Below, piece after piece: positions 23,984 to 36,192 of a DNA stretch of 64,000 nucleotides; position 1 is the stretch's first letter; each line of letters opens with the position of its first letter. This DNA is from Corythucha ciliata (lineage: Eukaryota; Arthropoda; Insecta; Hemiptera; Tingidae). The notes under the pieces are model-generated. The model was given only the letters and a program-made list of their open reading frames with translations, was not told the origin of the DNA and made no database searches. The position numbers and the translations under genes are program-made. The stretch lies in the NCBI GenBank assembly GCA_038030265.1, contig CM075942.1, positions 64,670,926 through 64,734,925 on the forward strand. Reading direction: 5' to 3'.

Positions 23984-25060
23984 CAGGGGCATAGGTACGG
24001 GGGGGATAGATCCCCCCCCCCACAAGAGATACAAGAATACGAACGAAGGAGCACTAGTAGTCTAGTACCATAACCAAGAGCCCCATATCATCACCAAAAA
24101 TGAGCGTTTCACGTTGAATTTAGGTTTAACAGATTTTCTGGACTTTGAAGCAGCCCGTAAAAGTCCGAGTACGTCCAGCTTTTTCCTTGGACTTCAGACC
24201 CGAAGCAGTAATGTACCTAGGTCGGGGGGGGGGGGGGTTCACCCCGGGCCCTCTATCAGACAAAAATCTATAATATTCGTGGCTATTGCTGCTAAAAAGC
24301 GCTGATTCGTGGTCTCGCGATGCAACTTCCAGACTAAAATTAAGAAAAAAATCGCTGATTCGCGGTACATGGAGGCCACTCTACGAATAAATTGTGGGAA
24401 TCAACGCAAAAGTGTTGTATTTGGGCAAACCCCACGGTTAAAGTTGAGAAACACGCTACAATATTGACAAATAAAAGACGCTTCCAGGTTAAAATTGGAC
24501 AAAAATGGCAAAGTCACAACTGAAATGGCGTAAAATCACCCATTCGCATATGAAAAAGGGAATAGGATGCTGAATGGCCGCAAAATTAGTAAAAAACGCT
24601 ATTTCACAGCCAAAATTGGGGAAAAACGTTAATTTTCAGTTCAAATTGGAAAAAAGTGCTAATTCTCAGTGAAAAATGGAAAAAATTGCTAATGCGCCGC
24701 TTAAATTGAGTCAAACGCCAATTCTTGGCAAGAAAATGACAAAACTCGGTAGGTAATGCACGGGTTGGAAACGCTACCACGGTGCTAAAATTTAGAAAAA
24801 GCGAAAATTCGCTGCTAAAAGTGAGAAACATCACTAATTCTCGAATTAAGTGTCGTGAAATTTATAATTTAAAAACGATGATTTATTGACAGAAATGGAT
24901 GGATATATGTAATTTTTTTGGTTTGAAAAAGGTTTTTTTTAAAAAAATACAATTATAATTCAAATTTGCATCTTCTGAAGGCAATTTTTGTGGCTAAAAT
25001 TCAGAAAAATGGCAAATTCATGCATGGCTATTGGGGACACAAATCGGAGTGGCTGACATC
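23984..25060 (-). mobile_element. Truncated copy of the 33880-36184 hAT family
   Basis: Begins CAGGGGCATAGGTACGG and matches, in inverted orientation, the right part of the element at 33880-36184. That includes its internal second terminus (CAGTAATGTACC at 24206, equivalent to 35954 there), the following G-run, and the array region to about 25060 (CTTCTGAAGGCAA and flanks). The other half is absent and no duplication of atggacag was found. Family A units here run in inverted orientation. Confidence 0.65.
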
Positions 25061-25656
25061 TGGTGTTATCACTGAAAAGCTCCAGGAAGCATATAAGACA
25101 TGATAAATCATTCAGAATGTCGTGATTGTTTGGCTTAAGGCTGTTGACGGTGAAGCTTTGAAAATCACCCTGAGACAAGAGATGGCGCTGTACATCGCGG
25201 GGAAAAAATTAAAATAGGAAATTTTAGTACAAAAACTATACACCAGAATTCGTTTTCCTAACTTCTTACTTGAAGCCCTGATATTTGAACATTTTCGCTT
25301 CTAGGTATCTTTTTGAGTCAGAAGTCAGAACTGTCAGAAGAAGTGCCCTTGACCCCGCGAGTTTATTACAAGTGAAGTGTGATCTGATAATGATAATGCC
25401 TCAGCCAGTGTCTAGTGATGCTCTAATTGAAATCAGAAACGTATCAATTTCACTTCAAGTTGTAGTGTATACGAAATAGGAGTGCAATAAATAAGATGAC
25501 ATTATTATTGTGTCAGTCATTTTCCCGAGATATAGATTTTAGGCGAAAGCATAATGCCTGGAAAACAAGCCCAAGGAAACGATCAAGTTGCCGTCAGAAA
25601 GAATTATTTTTCTTTGACTGAGTGCACGTCGGAAAATTAGACTGTCATACCAAACC
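25061..25656 (+). other. Possible terminal exon (25305-25479) with poly(A) signal; otherwise no gene
   Basis: TTCGCTTCTAG at 25294-25304 resembles a 3' splice site. An open frame of 58 codons follows, ending TAG at 25479, and AATAAA lies about 10 bp after the stop. The predicted peptide (ending ISLQVVVYTK) is not one I can assign. The combination suits a last coding exon, but an isolated match of this size can arise by chance. Confidence 0.25.
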
Positions 25657-25797
25657 TGGGGGCTTATTCTCTAACTCCGAAGCAATAGCTTTTTCGAAGT
25701 CATATGTTTATTTCATTAATTTTCTTCAAACAAATGAATGAAATAAACACATGGCTGGCGAAAAAAATATTGCTTGTTGTTAGAGAATAGGCCCCTG
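25657..25797. mobile_element. Palindromic MITE (copy 2)
   Basis: Ends GGGGCTTATTCTCTAAC and TTAGAGAATAGGCCCC are inverted copies, and the inner arms (AATAAACACATG, TCATATGTTTATTT) pair as well. Sequence and length match copy 1 at 20530-20669 with about 20% divergence. Confidence 0.7.
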
Positions 25798-26534
25798 ATA
25801 ATTTTTACAGTAGATAATAATTATCGACTATTCGACAATTGTACCGTTTCTACCGATAAATTCGAAATTTGAGCAGTGTACGTCGAATTAGCTAGCGCTG
25901 TTAGTGCTTTGGATAATGACTGATCAAAACTATCCCTTGAAACTACGATTACGAGTCATTATTTCTCGACTGTGAATGGAAAACTTGCATGAATGCCCGA
26001 CTTGGGGGAAAAGTATATCGGTGAATTGACACATGCGGACAAGGATATTAACAGTAGTTCCTGACCGATAGGTGCTACTGGTGATCTTTAAATAAATTTC
26101 AAAGTTCTCAGGAGGGGATGGATGATACGAGGGAAAAATGACGTCAATGTGCAGTTTTGAAGCATTTGAGGAAACTTACAAATAACAAGAAAAATTAAAC
26201 CCCAGAAAACGCGTATTCCCCCCTCTTCCCAACACCATCCATTTCATTAACTGCCCTTTGACGCAATCAAACCCTCACTCAACATTTTCAAAACCTAAAA
26301 AAACTCTTGATTGATTTCAATGTTTAATGTGTGCAATTGTCTTGTTGAAGCACTCTCTTCAAGAAACACCAGTGATTGAAAAATATGCAAGTTCCCCATT
26401 GGTGATTTATCGGCAGAAGAATATGTATGCGCAGAAAACTACGACTTTCACGCCAAGTCATGAGAAAAGAGGTCTGTCTCTTTGCTGCACTCTAGAAAAA
26501 CAGATGATTTGATTGATGTGAGACCTATACCCTA
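25798..26534. other. AT-rich spacer, no gene
   Basis: No coding, RNA or mobile feature recognised. The ORF at 26327-26512 has no known motif. Confidence 0.35.
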
Positions 26535-27475
26535 TACCGGGTGTACTTGGTCCACGTGGCACAAATAAAGCAGGTGATTCTAGACCATATTTACGTCAAA
26601 AAATGACCAAATATACCATGGTCCGAATATCAACCGTTTCCGAGAAAAACGCACTTTTCCGCTTTTTCAACGCATCGCTGGTTTTCCTCAAACAAACTGC
26701 AATAACTCTCACAATTTTCGTCGCACGTAATATTGTAGCACACCACTGAAAAGGGCACAAAATTGTCTTTTTATTATGTCTACATGGTTTTGGAATCAGC
26801 TTGAGTTGAAGGCCGTTAATGCTGAGCTGAATTCCCAAGTTGTCCTATTTTACCATCAAACACGTGTTTTCTAACAGCTATAATTTCACTCACGGCACAT
26901 CGAGCATTCGTTTTGAAACACGAATGATACAAAAAAAAATTAATAAATCGAAATACCTATTGTGTTTTGTGTGGGCCCTATAAGGGGGGGGGGTGTATGA
27001 GTGAAGAATTCACTGCATTCGTATTTTTATAATTTTCTGAGACCGATTTAGCGATTTGGATTTAATCATCCACCAATAAGACGATAGTTCTCTTTTATTT
27101 CCAGTGGCTACAACAGCCTTATTTTGGCGATTACACTTGACAATTTCAAACCTTTGTCCAAATATCTTGGCTGTTACAGTGGCAATGTCCATTTCATCGT
27201 AGGTCATTGGAAAGTTTTTTCCGCAGAGCGACTCATCTTGATAATGCTGTGTGCGAAATTAAAGCTGTTAGAAAACCCTTGTTTGGTGGAAAAAGAGGAC
27301 AACTTGGAAATTCAGCCCAGTATTAAGGGCCTTTAACTCAAGCTGATTCCAAAACCACGTAGACATAATAAAAAGACAATTTTGTGCCATTTCAGTGGTG
27401 TGCTTCATTATTACGTGCGACGAAAATTGTCGGAGTTATGGCAGTTTGCTTGAGGAAAACCAGTGATGCGTTAAT
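26535..27475. mobile_element. Long-inverted-repeat element, right end truncated
   Basis: Starts TACCGGGTGTAC after TA. Its terminal 130 bp is related to the ends of the 57279-63809 element (ACCATGGTCCGAATAT and CAACCGTTTCCGAGAAAA). Arms at 26668-26895 and 27235-27475 are inverted copies of each other: GGTTTTGGAATCAGCTTGAG left, CTCAAGCTGATTCCAAAACC right. The outermost part of the right arm is missing after 27475. A G-run lies in the loop near 26986. The start and TA target suggest a Tc1/mariner-like element, but no transposase is encoded. Confidence 0.65.
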
Positions 27476-28354
27476 TGTGAAAGGAACTCGCAATGGATAT
27501 CATTCCACTTCTCTCTTGGAGTGCTCAATGTGTGTACTCAAAAGAAATGTGACCTCAGAAAATAATCAAACTTCGCGCACAACAAACACAGCAGCTGTTA
27601 TGGGCACACTATTCATTGGCGGTGGTTTTTCGCAGCGTTATGGAGATACCATCCATGTCTAGCGACACTAATTGAACAAGATTGAGTCGAATCTGGACGA
27701 GCCATTGAACGAAGCGGCCAGGTAGTGCCTATGTCTCACAAGGCACAAGGGCGTAAGGAGTTCGTTGTGTGACTCATTCTTTGTATCATCTTTAGATGAG
27801 AAGAGTATTAAAATGACAAGATTTAGTCCAGTCAAATGGGGAATTGGCCGGGACAAACGCATAGAAGTAGTTTTGTCAGCGGATCTTATGTTTCTTGGGG
27901 TGCTGAATCCGAATCTGAACTTTGCCAACAAAAAATCGGTCGGCTGCACGTCGAAAATCGCAAAAAAACTGGAAATTTCCTTACTTTTTATACTCAATCG
28001 GTTGTATCTCTGGAACTAAGTACTTTTCGATGATTGCGCTCCTTTGCATTTTTGAAATAGACTAAGTTTGCGAATGTTTAAGCCCGATTGTATCTCCGTA
28101 CGACTAATGGTTCCTGAGATATGGCCCGTCAAAAATTGACCATTTTCTGCCGCTGACGGAAAATTAGCTGGAACCTGAAGCTGGAAATCTGATAAACGCT
28201 TGGCAATCTCTTTCAGATACACATCCTTCCATTTCCTAAAAAAATCCTGAAGATTCCACGTCGGGTGTTGGCACTGCACGATCTCAAATTTGGATTTGAG
28301 GGCCCTTTTGTTCGATTTGGTGAAATATCTCTGAGACCATCGGTGTAGACTAAT
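27476..28354. other. Unassigned interspersed sequence
   Basis: Contains ORFs of up to 113 codons on both strands without recognisable domains. It is interrupted at 28354 by the next hAT element; the flanking continuation begins at 29981. Confidence 0.3.
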
Positions 28355-29972
28355 CATGGGCGTAGCCAGCGGTGGGCAGGGGTGGGCAGTTGCCCTCCAC
28401 TAGAATCAAAAGCGCAGATTTCGTGGGGCAGGTGCCCACCCCCAAATTCCATCAAAAAGTTAAAATACAACACTTTTTTAATGATTGAAACTTTCGCAGG
28501 AATTGCTCAGCATCAGAACCAATTACTCGAATTTCGCCTACTAATGCATACACCAATTTCGCTGTTTTTTTTTTTTTTTTTTTATGAAAACCAAATTTTG
28601 CACATTAGAATCTCTGCCTCACTAAGCAACCAGTATCACTGATTTCGACCACTAAGACATCACTTTTACTGACATTTCTTCCTCAAATGTCTTGTATTTC
28701 GATCCATAAAACCAATTTTGCGGTTTTTTCTCACTAAAAAAAAAACAACAGATTTTCGCTTATCTTGATTAATGTTTTTTGAAGAAAAAAAAAGTTCTCT
28801 GACGATGCCTTCAGCAAAAGAAGGCGAAAGCTCAGGAAACGAAGAAGTAGAAGAAGAAAAAAGCCAAAACCCTAAAAACATTACATTAATCAAGTTGCAT
28901 GGCTTAACTGGTAATATTAATAACCCATTTTCTTCATTTTAGCCGATAAAATGTCTCAAAAAACCGTGAAATTACGCATTTTTATTTATTATTTCAATTG
29001 CGGCCATCACTGAGCATAGCCTAACCGCGAATTGGTGCGTTCGATCTGTCAACTTCAGCCGCAAAAGAACAGTTTTTCCTCAATTTAACCTGTGGATGAA
29101 CGCAATTTCTCAATTTTAGCCACGACAATTCCATCAATCAACAACAAACGGTGACAATTTTGCCAATTCGTTTTCCCTCAATTATAGCAGCAAATTAGTG
29201 ATTTTCCCCAATTCTGCCTTGAGCAATTTTTCCCCCCTTCAAATTGTAGCAGTGAAAAGGTCCACATAACCCGCATGTGAGCGAATTTAATTTATTTTGA
29301 CTTGGAAGTTGCATCGCGAAACCAATTTCACCTGCGAACGAACAATTTTCCTTAATTTTAGCCGTGAATATAAGCACTTTTTCAAAAATGTACGAGCTCT
29401 TTCTCGATTGTACCCGCAAACTTGCCATATATATGTATAAAAACGGTAAATTAGCACTTTTTCGCAATGTTTACCGAGATGTTTGTTTGAGAAACCACGA
29501 TCTGGAGCCTTCTCTCAATTTTACCCGCGTGAATAAGCACCATTTCTCAATTTTAGCCGTAAATTGGCGTTTTTCCCCAATTTTAGCCGCAAGTGAGTGA
29601 TTTTTCTCAATTCTACATTGAACGGGCAATTTATTTCGTCAATTTTAGCTGTGTAAAGAGCTCTATAACCCGTGAATTAGCGCATTTTCTTAATTTCGTC
29701 GCGGACTTTGCATCGTGGAAACTGCAAATTGGTATGTTTTCTCAATTTCAACCGCGAATAATGACATTTATTTCTCATGTTTAACGTGAATCAGCGCTAT
29801 TACTCAATTTAAGCCCTGAATGGGTGTTTTTCCTCAGTCTTAGCCGCAAAATGTCCTTTTCTGGATTTCATCCGCTAACATTTTTTCTCAAGACGTGCCC
29901 CCCCCCCTCCCAACTGTGGACCCGTGTCTAGCTGGCTGCCCACCCATTGATCACGGGCTGGCTACGCCCCTG
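28355..29972. mobile_element. Non-autonomous hAT element with family A array
   Basis: Left end CATGGGCGTAGCCAGCGG; right end inverted CAGGGGCGTAGCCAGCCC. Exact 8-bp duplication AGACTAAT at 28347-28354 and 29973-29980. Just inside the left end are repeated GGGCAGN(T)TGCCC blocks. A G/C-run is inside the right end (about 29899-29908), and family A units fill 28920-29880 in forward orientation. No coding sequence. A second, interrupted copy spans about 50080-57078. Confidence 0.85.
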
Positions 29973-31837
29973 AGACTAATCGTTCTTTTGTTCTTTTAGG
30001 CTTAGTTTGATGATCACGAAAAAAGCTACGAACGATGGGCGAGGGAACGAAAGTTCCCATTCGCATTTTTCTTCGATCGCATGGAGTAGCGGAAGCCACG
30101 TGAACAGCTATGCCAAATTTAATAGGTATGCCTAAATTTTTCGATGACGTACCGGTTTTATCGAAATCAAGGATACATATTGAAAAATGGCATAGGGGGA
30201 TTATAAACGCACCCATCTGAAGAACGTTTAGCCAAACTGGACGCCTTGCGTTATGAACTTATCTCACAAAATTGTCTATGGATTGTTTAGCGAATATAGA
30301 AAGAACAATATTTCACGCAACTTCCAATGATAAGGCTTATGAAAATTTCTTCCGTTGGACGCGAGCGTTTCATAATAAAAAAAAGTGTGCTCTTTCAGGG
30401 TTTGTCACCTAAATTACCCTAAAATTGTGACGAATGTGCCTGCTGAAGTAGAGGAGACGTACCTAATTGCTCCCTATATGGAGGTGACTAAGTGAATTGG
30501 GTAAATCGGCCTTCAAAGAGAGCAGCAACATGGCTTCTTTTCCCCCTAGAAGCTGCTGCCCATCAACACCTGTTACGCACCTTGCAGGTCCCAAGTGCTA
30601 TACTTCATGAGTGCTAATATGTCGTTTATTTTCACTATTGCTACTGCTTTCTTTGGTTAAGAATCTACTCTACATCACTAGCATGGTGTTAATTGGCAGT
30701 AGTTAGTTTTTAGGTAAAATTCGGATTCAGCACACCAGTTATTACGGATAGAAACGGACAGAAATACAGGTATACAATCTCGTTTGAAAATGAAATGGAA
30801 AAAGTAATGTGAACTACATCTATTTCGACTTTGGATGCATACCACACTGAAAAAAAGCTTGAAATCGGAGGTTTTTGCAGTTTTTTCTATTTATAGGCTG
30901 CAGCGTCTCTTGTTAGGCTTTGAGGGTTTGCATTTCCGATTAAGGACTTCTAAAAACATAATAAATGAGCGGAAACCATGTTTTAAAACCTATTACAAGC
31001 GATGGCGTGGTGAAAACGCCCCAAAAACACGATAGTTAAAAATCCACTAAAATTTCGCCTTATTGCCGGGGTTTTAACGTTGGGCAGAGTTAAAAATCAG
31101 ACTCAGCACACCTAAAAACATTAAAATCAGTCATTAAACTTAGTCCCGGAGTTTTTTCCTGTAACTACCTCGTTTGGTAACCTGCCTCCTTGACTACAAC
31201 TTGCTTTAAAAACACCACTCGACATCCCAGAGTTTAATATTTGGAAGCAGAAACGGCGCTCTGCGATTCTGCCTGACGTGGAAATCCCAGAAGTCAGAAG
31301 AGCGTCAGGTTTGAGGGTATTACATTGTTTGACGACTTTATGACAAGGTGAGGCTTGAAAATTGGCATTGCAGGGAAGGGGTAGCCTTACTTTTATGAGA
31401 GAATTGACAAATAAGCTTCTTAACCACCGCTTGTCCTCAGCTAATCGTCGTGATATTCTCTTTATCTTTCTTTAAAAATCAACTTTCCTGAAATCCTGGG
31501 GGAGGAGTAGTTTCCCCCATTACCCCCCCCCCCCCATATTGGATCAGCCCCAGCGACGAGTTCTTCGAACGCTAAAAATCAATTGGTTCGTGCGGGGGTT
31601 AATCAGTATTAAACTTATTTCATTCTTATTCTGCGAGTTCTGTTTTTCAGGCAAAAAACAAAAAAATGAAACAACTCCCGAAGACGGTAGATTGTTTCGC
31701 CGACCTAGCCCGGAAAACGATCCTCACGTATTTTTCAGCCCACAAAACTCAAAAGACAAGACATGAGAGGAAAAAAAAAAACATACTTTCTGTAACCTTG
31801 AGAGAGTTGTTAGACAAGTACGGTAGCTATGATAGTG
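29973..31837. other. Non-array island, no recognised gene
   Basis: ORFs of 60-122 codons (such as 31666-32034) show no domain. A C-run occurs at 31524-31537. The segment up to about 30240 continues the sequence interrupted by the hAT insertion at 28355. Confidence 0.3.
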
Positions 31838-32155
31838 AAGTTAGAGGGATGCCGACAACGGGGCGAAAAAAGGTAATTCTCTTCGACTGTTACCTTTTCT
31901 CGGGTCGTTCAATCTACACAAGTCCGAAAACAATCATCAAACTCTTGCCACTAAAAACAAATTCTCCTAATAGTTGGTCTGCGAACAGCAATCGTGATGT
32001 GCTATATTTCATGCTCGACTATTTTGTGTTGTAATGTTAGCAACACAACTGACGTTTCTTTTATCAATTTCAATTTATTTCCCTTTATTTTGGTAATTCA
32101 GTTGACGAATGATCCTCCGCATAAAAAATTCGTTTACAGAACATCGGTGTGACAA
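31838..32155 (+). repeat. Left arm of a long inverted repeat pair
   Basis: This segment is present inverted at about 36860-37140, with roughly 85-90% identity by eye. Shared landmarks include GGTAATTCTCTTCGACTGTT, ACACAAGTCCGAAAAC and GTCTGCGAACAGCAAT. The two arms enclose about 4.7 kb that includes the six-copy repeat and the 33880 hAT element. They may be the ends of one larger element or two opposed copies of a short one. Confidence 0.65.
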
Positions 32156-32464
32156 CATAACTCAAAAAGACTCAATCTCCTTTCGAATGTGTGTTTTGTT
32201 TCTGGAATTATTCATATTGTAAGTGCCTCAATTGTATACAACTTATCTAATGAAGGATTTAAAGTATTCATCACGCAATATTCTTCAAGCTACCTCACGG
32301 AACTTACAATTAAGACAGGTTTGTGAAACCAAAGAATATTAAGCTAAAACATGCGAGGCATCTCACACTCTTTTTTCATCTCTTTTTGATAAGATTCCGT
32401 ATGTAATTATCCTCTCTATCATCCGGCACAAAATTCATGCTTCTGTTTTGCTTTCTAATCCAAC

Positions 32465-33260
32465 AGCTTCTCTAGTGCTTCAAATTTAGACTCTGGCTGA
32501 CCAATAAAGCAAGAATTTGCCCCGCTTTAAGGCTTGTACGTAGCACCAGAGTACCTCTCAAAAGCCACGAAATTAAGCCATTTTGAATGTTACAGTGATG
32601 TTGTCCTCTTGCCGAGAACGCACGACGTTTTATTAATAGCTCCTCCAAATGCATCAAATTTAGACTCTGGAGCTAACCAATAAAGCAAGAACTTGCCCCG
32701 CTTTAAGACTTGTAAGATCGTCCTCCGGCTGAAAACGATCGACGTTTAATTAATAGCTCCTCCAGTGCTTCAAATAAATCAAGAGTTTTCCTCACTTTGA
32801 GGCTTGTAAGTTTCAACAGCGTACCTCACAAAAGTGACGAAATTAATCCATTTTGACCGTTACAGGTGGTGAGGTGATGTCCTCTGGCTGAGGCTTAAAA
32901 TTAAGACTCCGGCTGACTAATAAAACAAGATTTTGCCCCGCTTTAAGGCTTGTAAGTTGCACCAGTGTACGTCTCAAAAGTGACGAAATTAATCCATTTT
33001 GACCCTTACAGGTGGTGAGGTGTTGTCCTTTGGCTGAGGCATCAAATCTCTGACTGACTAATAAAACAAGATTTTGCCCCGCTTTATAAGGCTTGTAAGA
33101 TCGTCCTCCGGATGAAAACGATCGGCGTTTTATTAATAGCTCCTCCAGTGCTTCAAATTTAGACTCTGGCTGACCAATAAAGCATGAATTTGCCCCGCTT
33201 TAAGGCTTGTACGTTGCACCAGAGTACCTCTCAAAAGTGACGAAACTATGCCATTTTTCT
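32465..33260 (+). repeat. Direct repeat, about six copies of 100-180 bp
   Basis: TTGCCCCGCTTTAAGGCTTG (with small variants) recurs at about 32517, 32691, 32933, 33072 and 33191, with a diverged copy near 32790. Around it are shared blocks: TTTAGACTCTGGCTGACCAA, ATTAATAGCTCCTCCA and a CTCAAAAGTGACGAAATTA segment. Spacing varies because copies carry internal deletions. No ORF is conserved across copies. Confidence 0.7.
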
Positions 33261-33879
33261 CACTATTATATTGGTATTATACTCTGGCTAGAATAGCTCA
33301 AGGGCAGTTTCGATGGCTGATTGCTTGTTGTTTAATGCCTGATATGCTAGAACAAGATGAACTCATCAAGAAACATGGATTATGAGATGAATTAAATAAT
33401 TATACTCTTGATTGTCCTCTGAATTTGAGCAGTTCTTTTTTTCATCATCATGTGAATGATCATGTCAATGATCAAGTGAAAATGTCCGATTTTGAAGAAG
33501 TCAAGCTCTAGATTTTGATGAAAAATGGTTATTTCTGCCGAATAAACGAATGCTGACGCAATAACCCAATTAAGTGATTGAGAAGATAGGTATATCTAAG
33601 AATTTTTCCTGAAATTCGAGTCTAGTAGGTGCGTGATACACTATAACAACCCAACAGCCAAACGCCGTTTTGCCTGCGTATCTATGCTTGAGTCTTTTGA
33701 CGTATAAATTGCTCATCGAGCTATTTTATATTTCTCGGCGAGAAAGCTGGCCATTTGGCAACGACATTGCATATTTAGCAATGAATCACGCAGTTGAATC
33801 TGAGGAGTTGCCTATACATGTACGATTCAGGGGGTTGTGGTATTTAGTCCAGTCAATAAGAGAATATAGACGACATGGT
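33261..33879. other. Spacer without identified gene
   Basis: ORF 33670-33894 (74 codons) runs into the hAT left end and has no known motif. Nothing else recognised. Confidence 0.3.
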
Positions 33880-36184
33880 CAGTGGCGTAGGTAGGAATTT
33901 TTCCTGTTGGGGGGATCAGATTGAAATCTTGGAAGGTTGAGGGGAGGGGGGTAATTTCACATTTTAGTCATCATTCCACCCAGCCAGCACACTCTTGAAT
34001 GCTGGCCTCATCATAGCCTCAATCTCTCAGTTAAGGGCAATTTTTGGACTCTACCCGCAATTTAGGGCTTTTCTCAATTTTGGCCGAGTGTATCGTTCTT
34101 CTCAATTTCAGCCGCAGATTAGAGGTTTTGCCCCACCCCCTCACAAGCAATGCATTTGCGCATTTTCTCAACTTTAGCAACAAAGTATCGTTTTTATCCC
34201 GTGAGCGATGTTTCTTAATTAACCACGAGCTTTGGCGTTTTCCTCAATTTTAGCAGCATATTACCGATTTTTTAAATTTTTTTACCAGGGGTTGGCACTT
34301 AAACTTATCTCAGTTTTAGCTGGAAATTAACGTTTTTCTTAAGTGTTTTCCTCAATATTAGCCGCAAAATAGTGGGACTTTTCACGAATTAGGATTTTTT
34401 GGTTCACCATACGCAATGCATGAGCGATTTTTCTCAGTTTACACGCGAATTAGCGGTTTCTTCACCTATTGCCATAAATTGGCGCTTTTTTTAAATTTCA
34501 GCCTGAAAAGTTGCCTTCAGAATCCACAAATTGGCGTATATTCAGTTTTTGGCGCAAATTGGAATTTTTCTCAATTCCAACCACGAATTAGCGCTTTTTC
34601 TAAATTGTAGCGGCGACGCGTCGTAGCGTTTCAAACCTGTGAATTAGCGAATTTTCTCAATTTCAGTCACAAATTGGCGTTTGGCGCAATTTTAGCTGTA
34701 AATTGGCGAGATTTTCCATTTTTAGCCGCAAAGTAGCAATTTTCTCAATTTTTAGGCTTAAAATTAACCTTTCTCTTAATTTTGACCAGGCTGATTATTT
34801 TATTTTCCAAAGCCCGCTTTATCAATTGACGATTAAGAAATTTAAAGAACTGATTTAGAAAAATCATCTGGGAACAGATGAAGTTTTTAGTCAGCTCTTT
34901 AATCAACGATTGATAAAGTGGGCCAAAATATTACCCGCAAATTAGCGGTTTTTCACATTTTACCACCGCATTAGCAAAACTATATAACTTTTATAGGTAT
35001 AGATTATTGCTTCTTTTCAGTTCTAGCTGTGAATTAGCGCATTTTTTAACATTATACTATAGTCATGCATGAATTTGCCATTTTCCTGAATTTTAGTCTA
35101 AAAAATGCCTTCAGAAGGTGCGAATTTAAATAATAAAAGTAAGTTTTTTTGTTCAAACCTAAAAATTTACATCTATCCGTCCATTTCTGTCAAAAAATCA
35201 TCATTTTTAAATTATAAATTTCACGAGAATTAGTGATGTCTCTCAATTTTAGCAGCGAATTTTCGCTTTTTCTAAATTTTAGCAGCGTGGTAGCATTTCC
35301 AACCCGTGCATTACCTACCGAGTTTTGTCAATTTTTGTCAAGAATTTTAAGTTTTTCCATTTTTAATTGAGAATTAGCACTTTTCCCCAATTTGAACTGC
35401 AAATTAAAGTTTTTCTTAATTTTAGCTGCGCTAATTTGTGATTTTTTTCATTTTTGCCGCGAATTAGTGATTTTCTTCATTTTGTATCCGTGTATTAACG
35501 TTTTTCCACAACTTTATATCTGCAAATTGCAAATTAGCGATTTTTCCCAATTTCAGCTGTGAAATATCGGTTTGTGCTAATTTTGCGGCCATTCAGCATC
35601 CTATTCCCTTTTTCACACGCGAATGAGCGATTTTACGCCATATCAGTTGTGAATTTGCCATTTTTGTCCAATTTAACCTGAAAGCGTATTTTATTTGTCA
35701 ATATTATAGCGTGTTTTCTCAACTTTGACCGCGGGGTTTGCCCAAATACAACACTTTTGCGTTGATTTCCACAATTTATTCGTAGAGTGGCCTCCATGTA
35801 CCGCGAATCAGCGATTTTTTTCTTACTTTTAGTCTGGAAGTTGCATCGCGAGGCCATGAATCAGCGCTTTTTAGCAGCTATAGCCACGAATATTACCGAT
35901 TTTTGTCTGATAAGAGGTCCGGGGCGACCCCCTCTCCCATACTTTGGTACACTACTGCGTTGGGTCTGAAGTCCAAGGAAAAAGCTGGACGTACTTGGAC
36001 CTTTTCGGGCTGCTTCAAGTCCAGAAAATCTGCTAAACCTAACTTCAACGTGTAACGCTTATTTTTGGAGATTTTATGGGGCTCTTCGTTATGGTACTAG
36101 TGCTCCTTCGTTCGTATACTTGTAGCTCTGGTTAGGGGGGGGGGGATTCTATTCCCCATGTTCCCCGCCGTACCCACGCCCCTG
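33880..36184. mobile_element. Non-autonomous hAT element with family A array and an internal second end
   Basis: Left end CAGTGGCGTAGGTAGG; right end inverted CAGGGGCGTGGGTACGG. Exact 8-bp duplication GACATGGT at 33872-33879 and 36185-36192. Family A units fill 34040-35900 in forward orientation. A second hAT-like end (inverted CAGTAGTGTACC, at 35954) lies 230 bp inside the right end. It is present at the equivalent place in the truncated copies at 23984 and near 51220, so it belonged to the element before it spread. No transposase. Confidence 0.85.
34807..34925. mobile_element. Short foldback MITE inside the array
   Basis: GCCCGCTTTATCAATTGACG at the left pairs with the right end, which inverted reads GGCCCACTTTATCAATCGTT. 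The inner AAGAAATTTAAAGAACTGAT also pairs with the right half. About 118 bp, interrupting a family A array. Confidence 0.6.
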
Positions 36185-36192
36185 GACATGGT

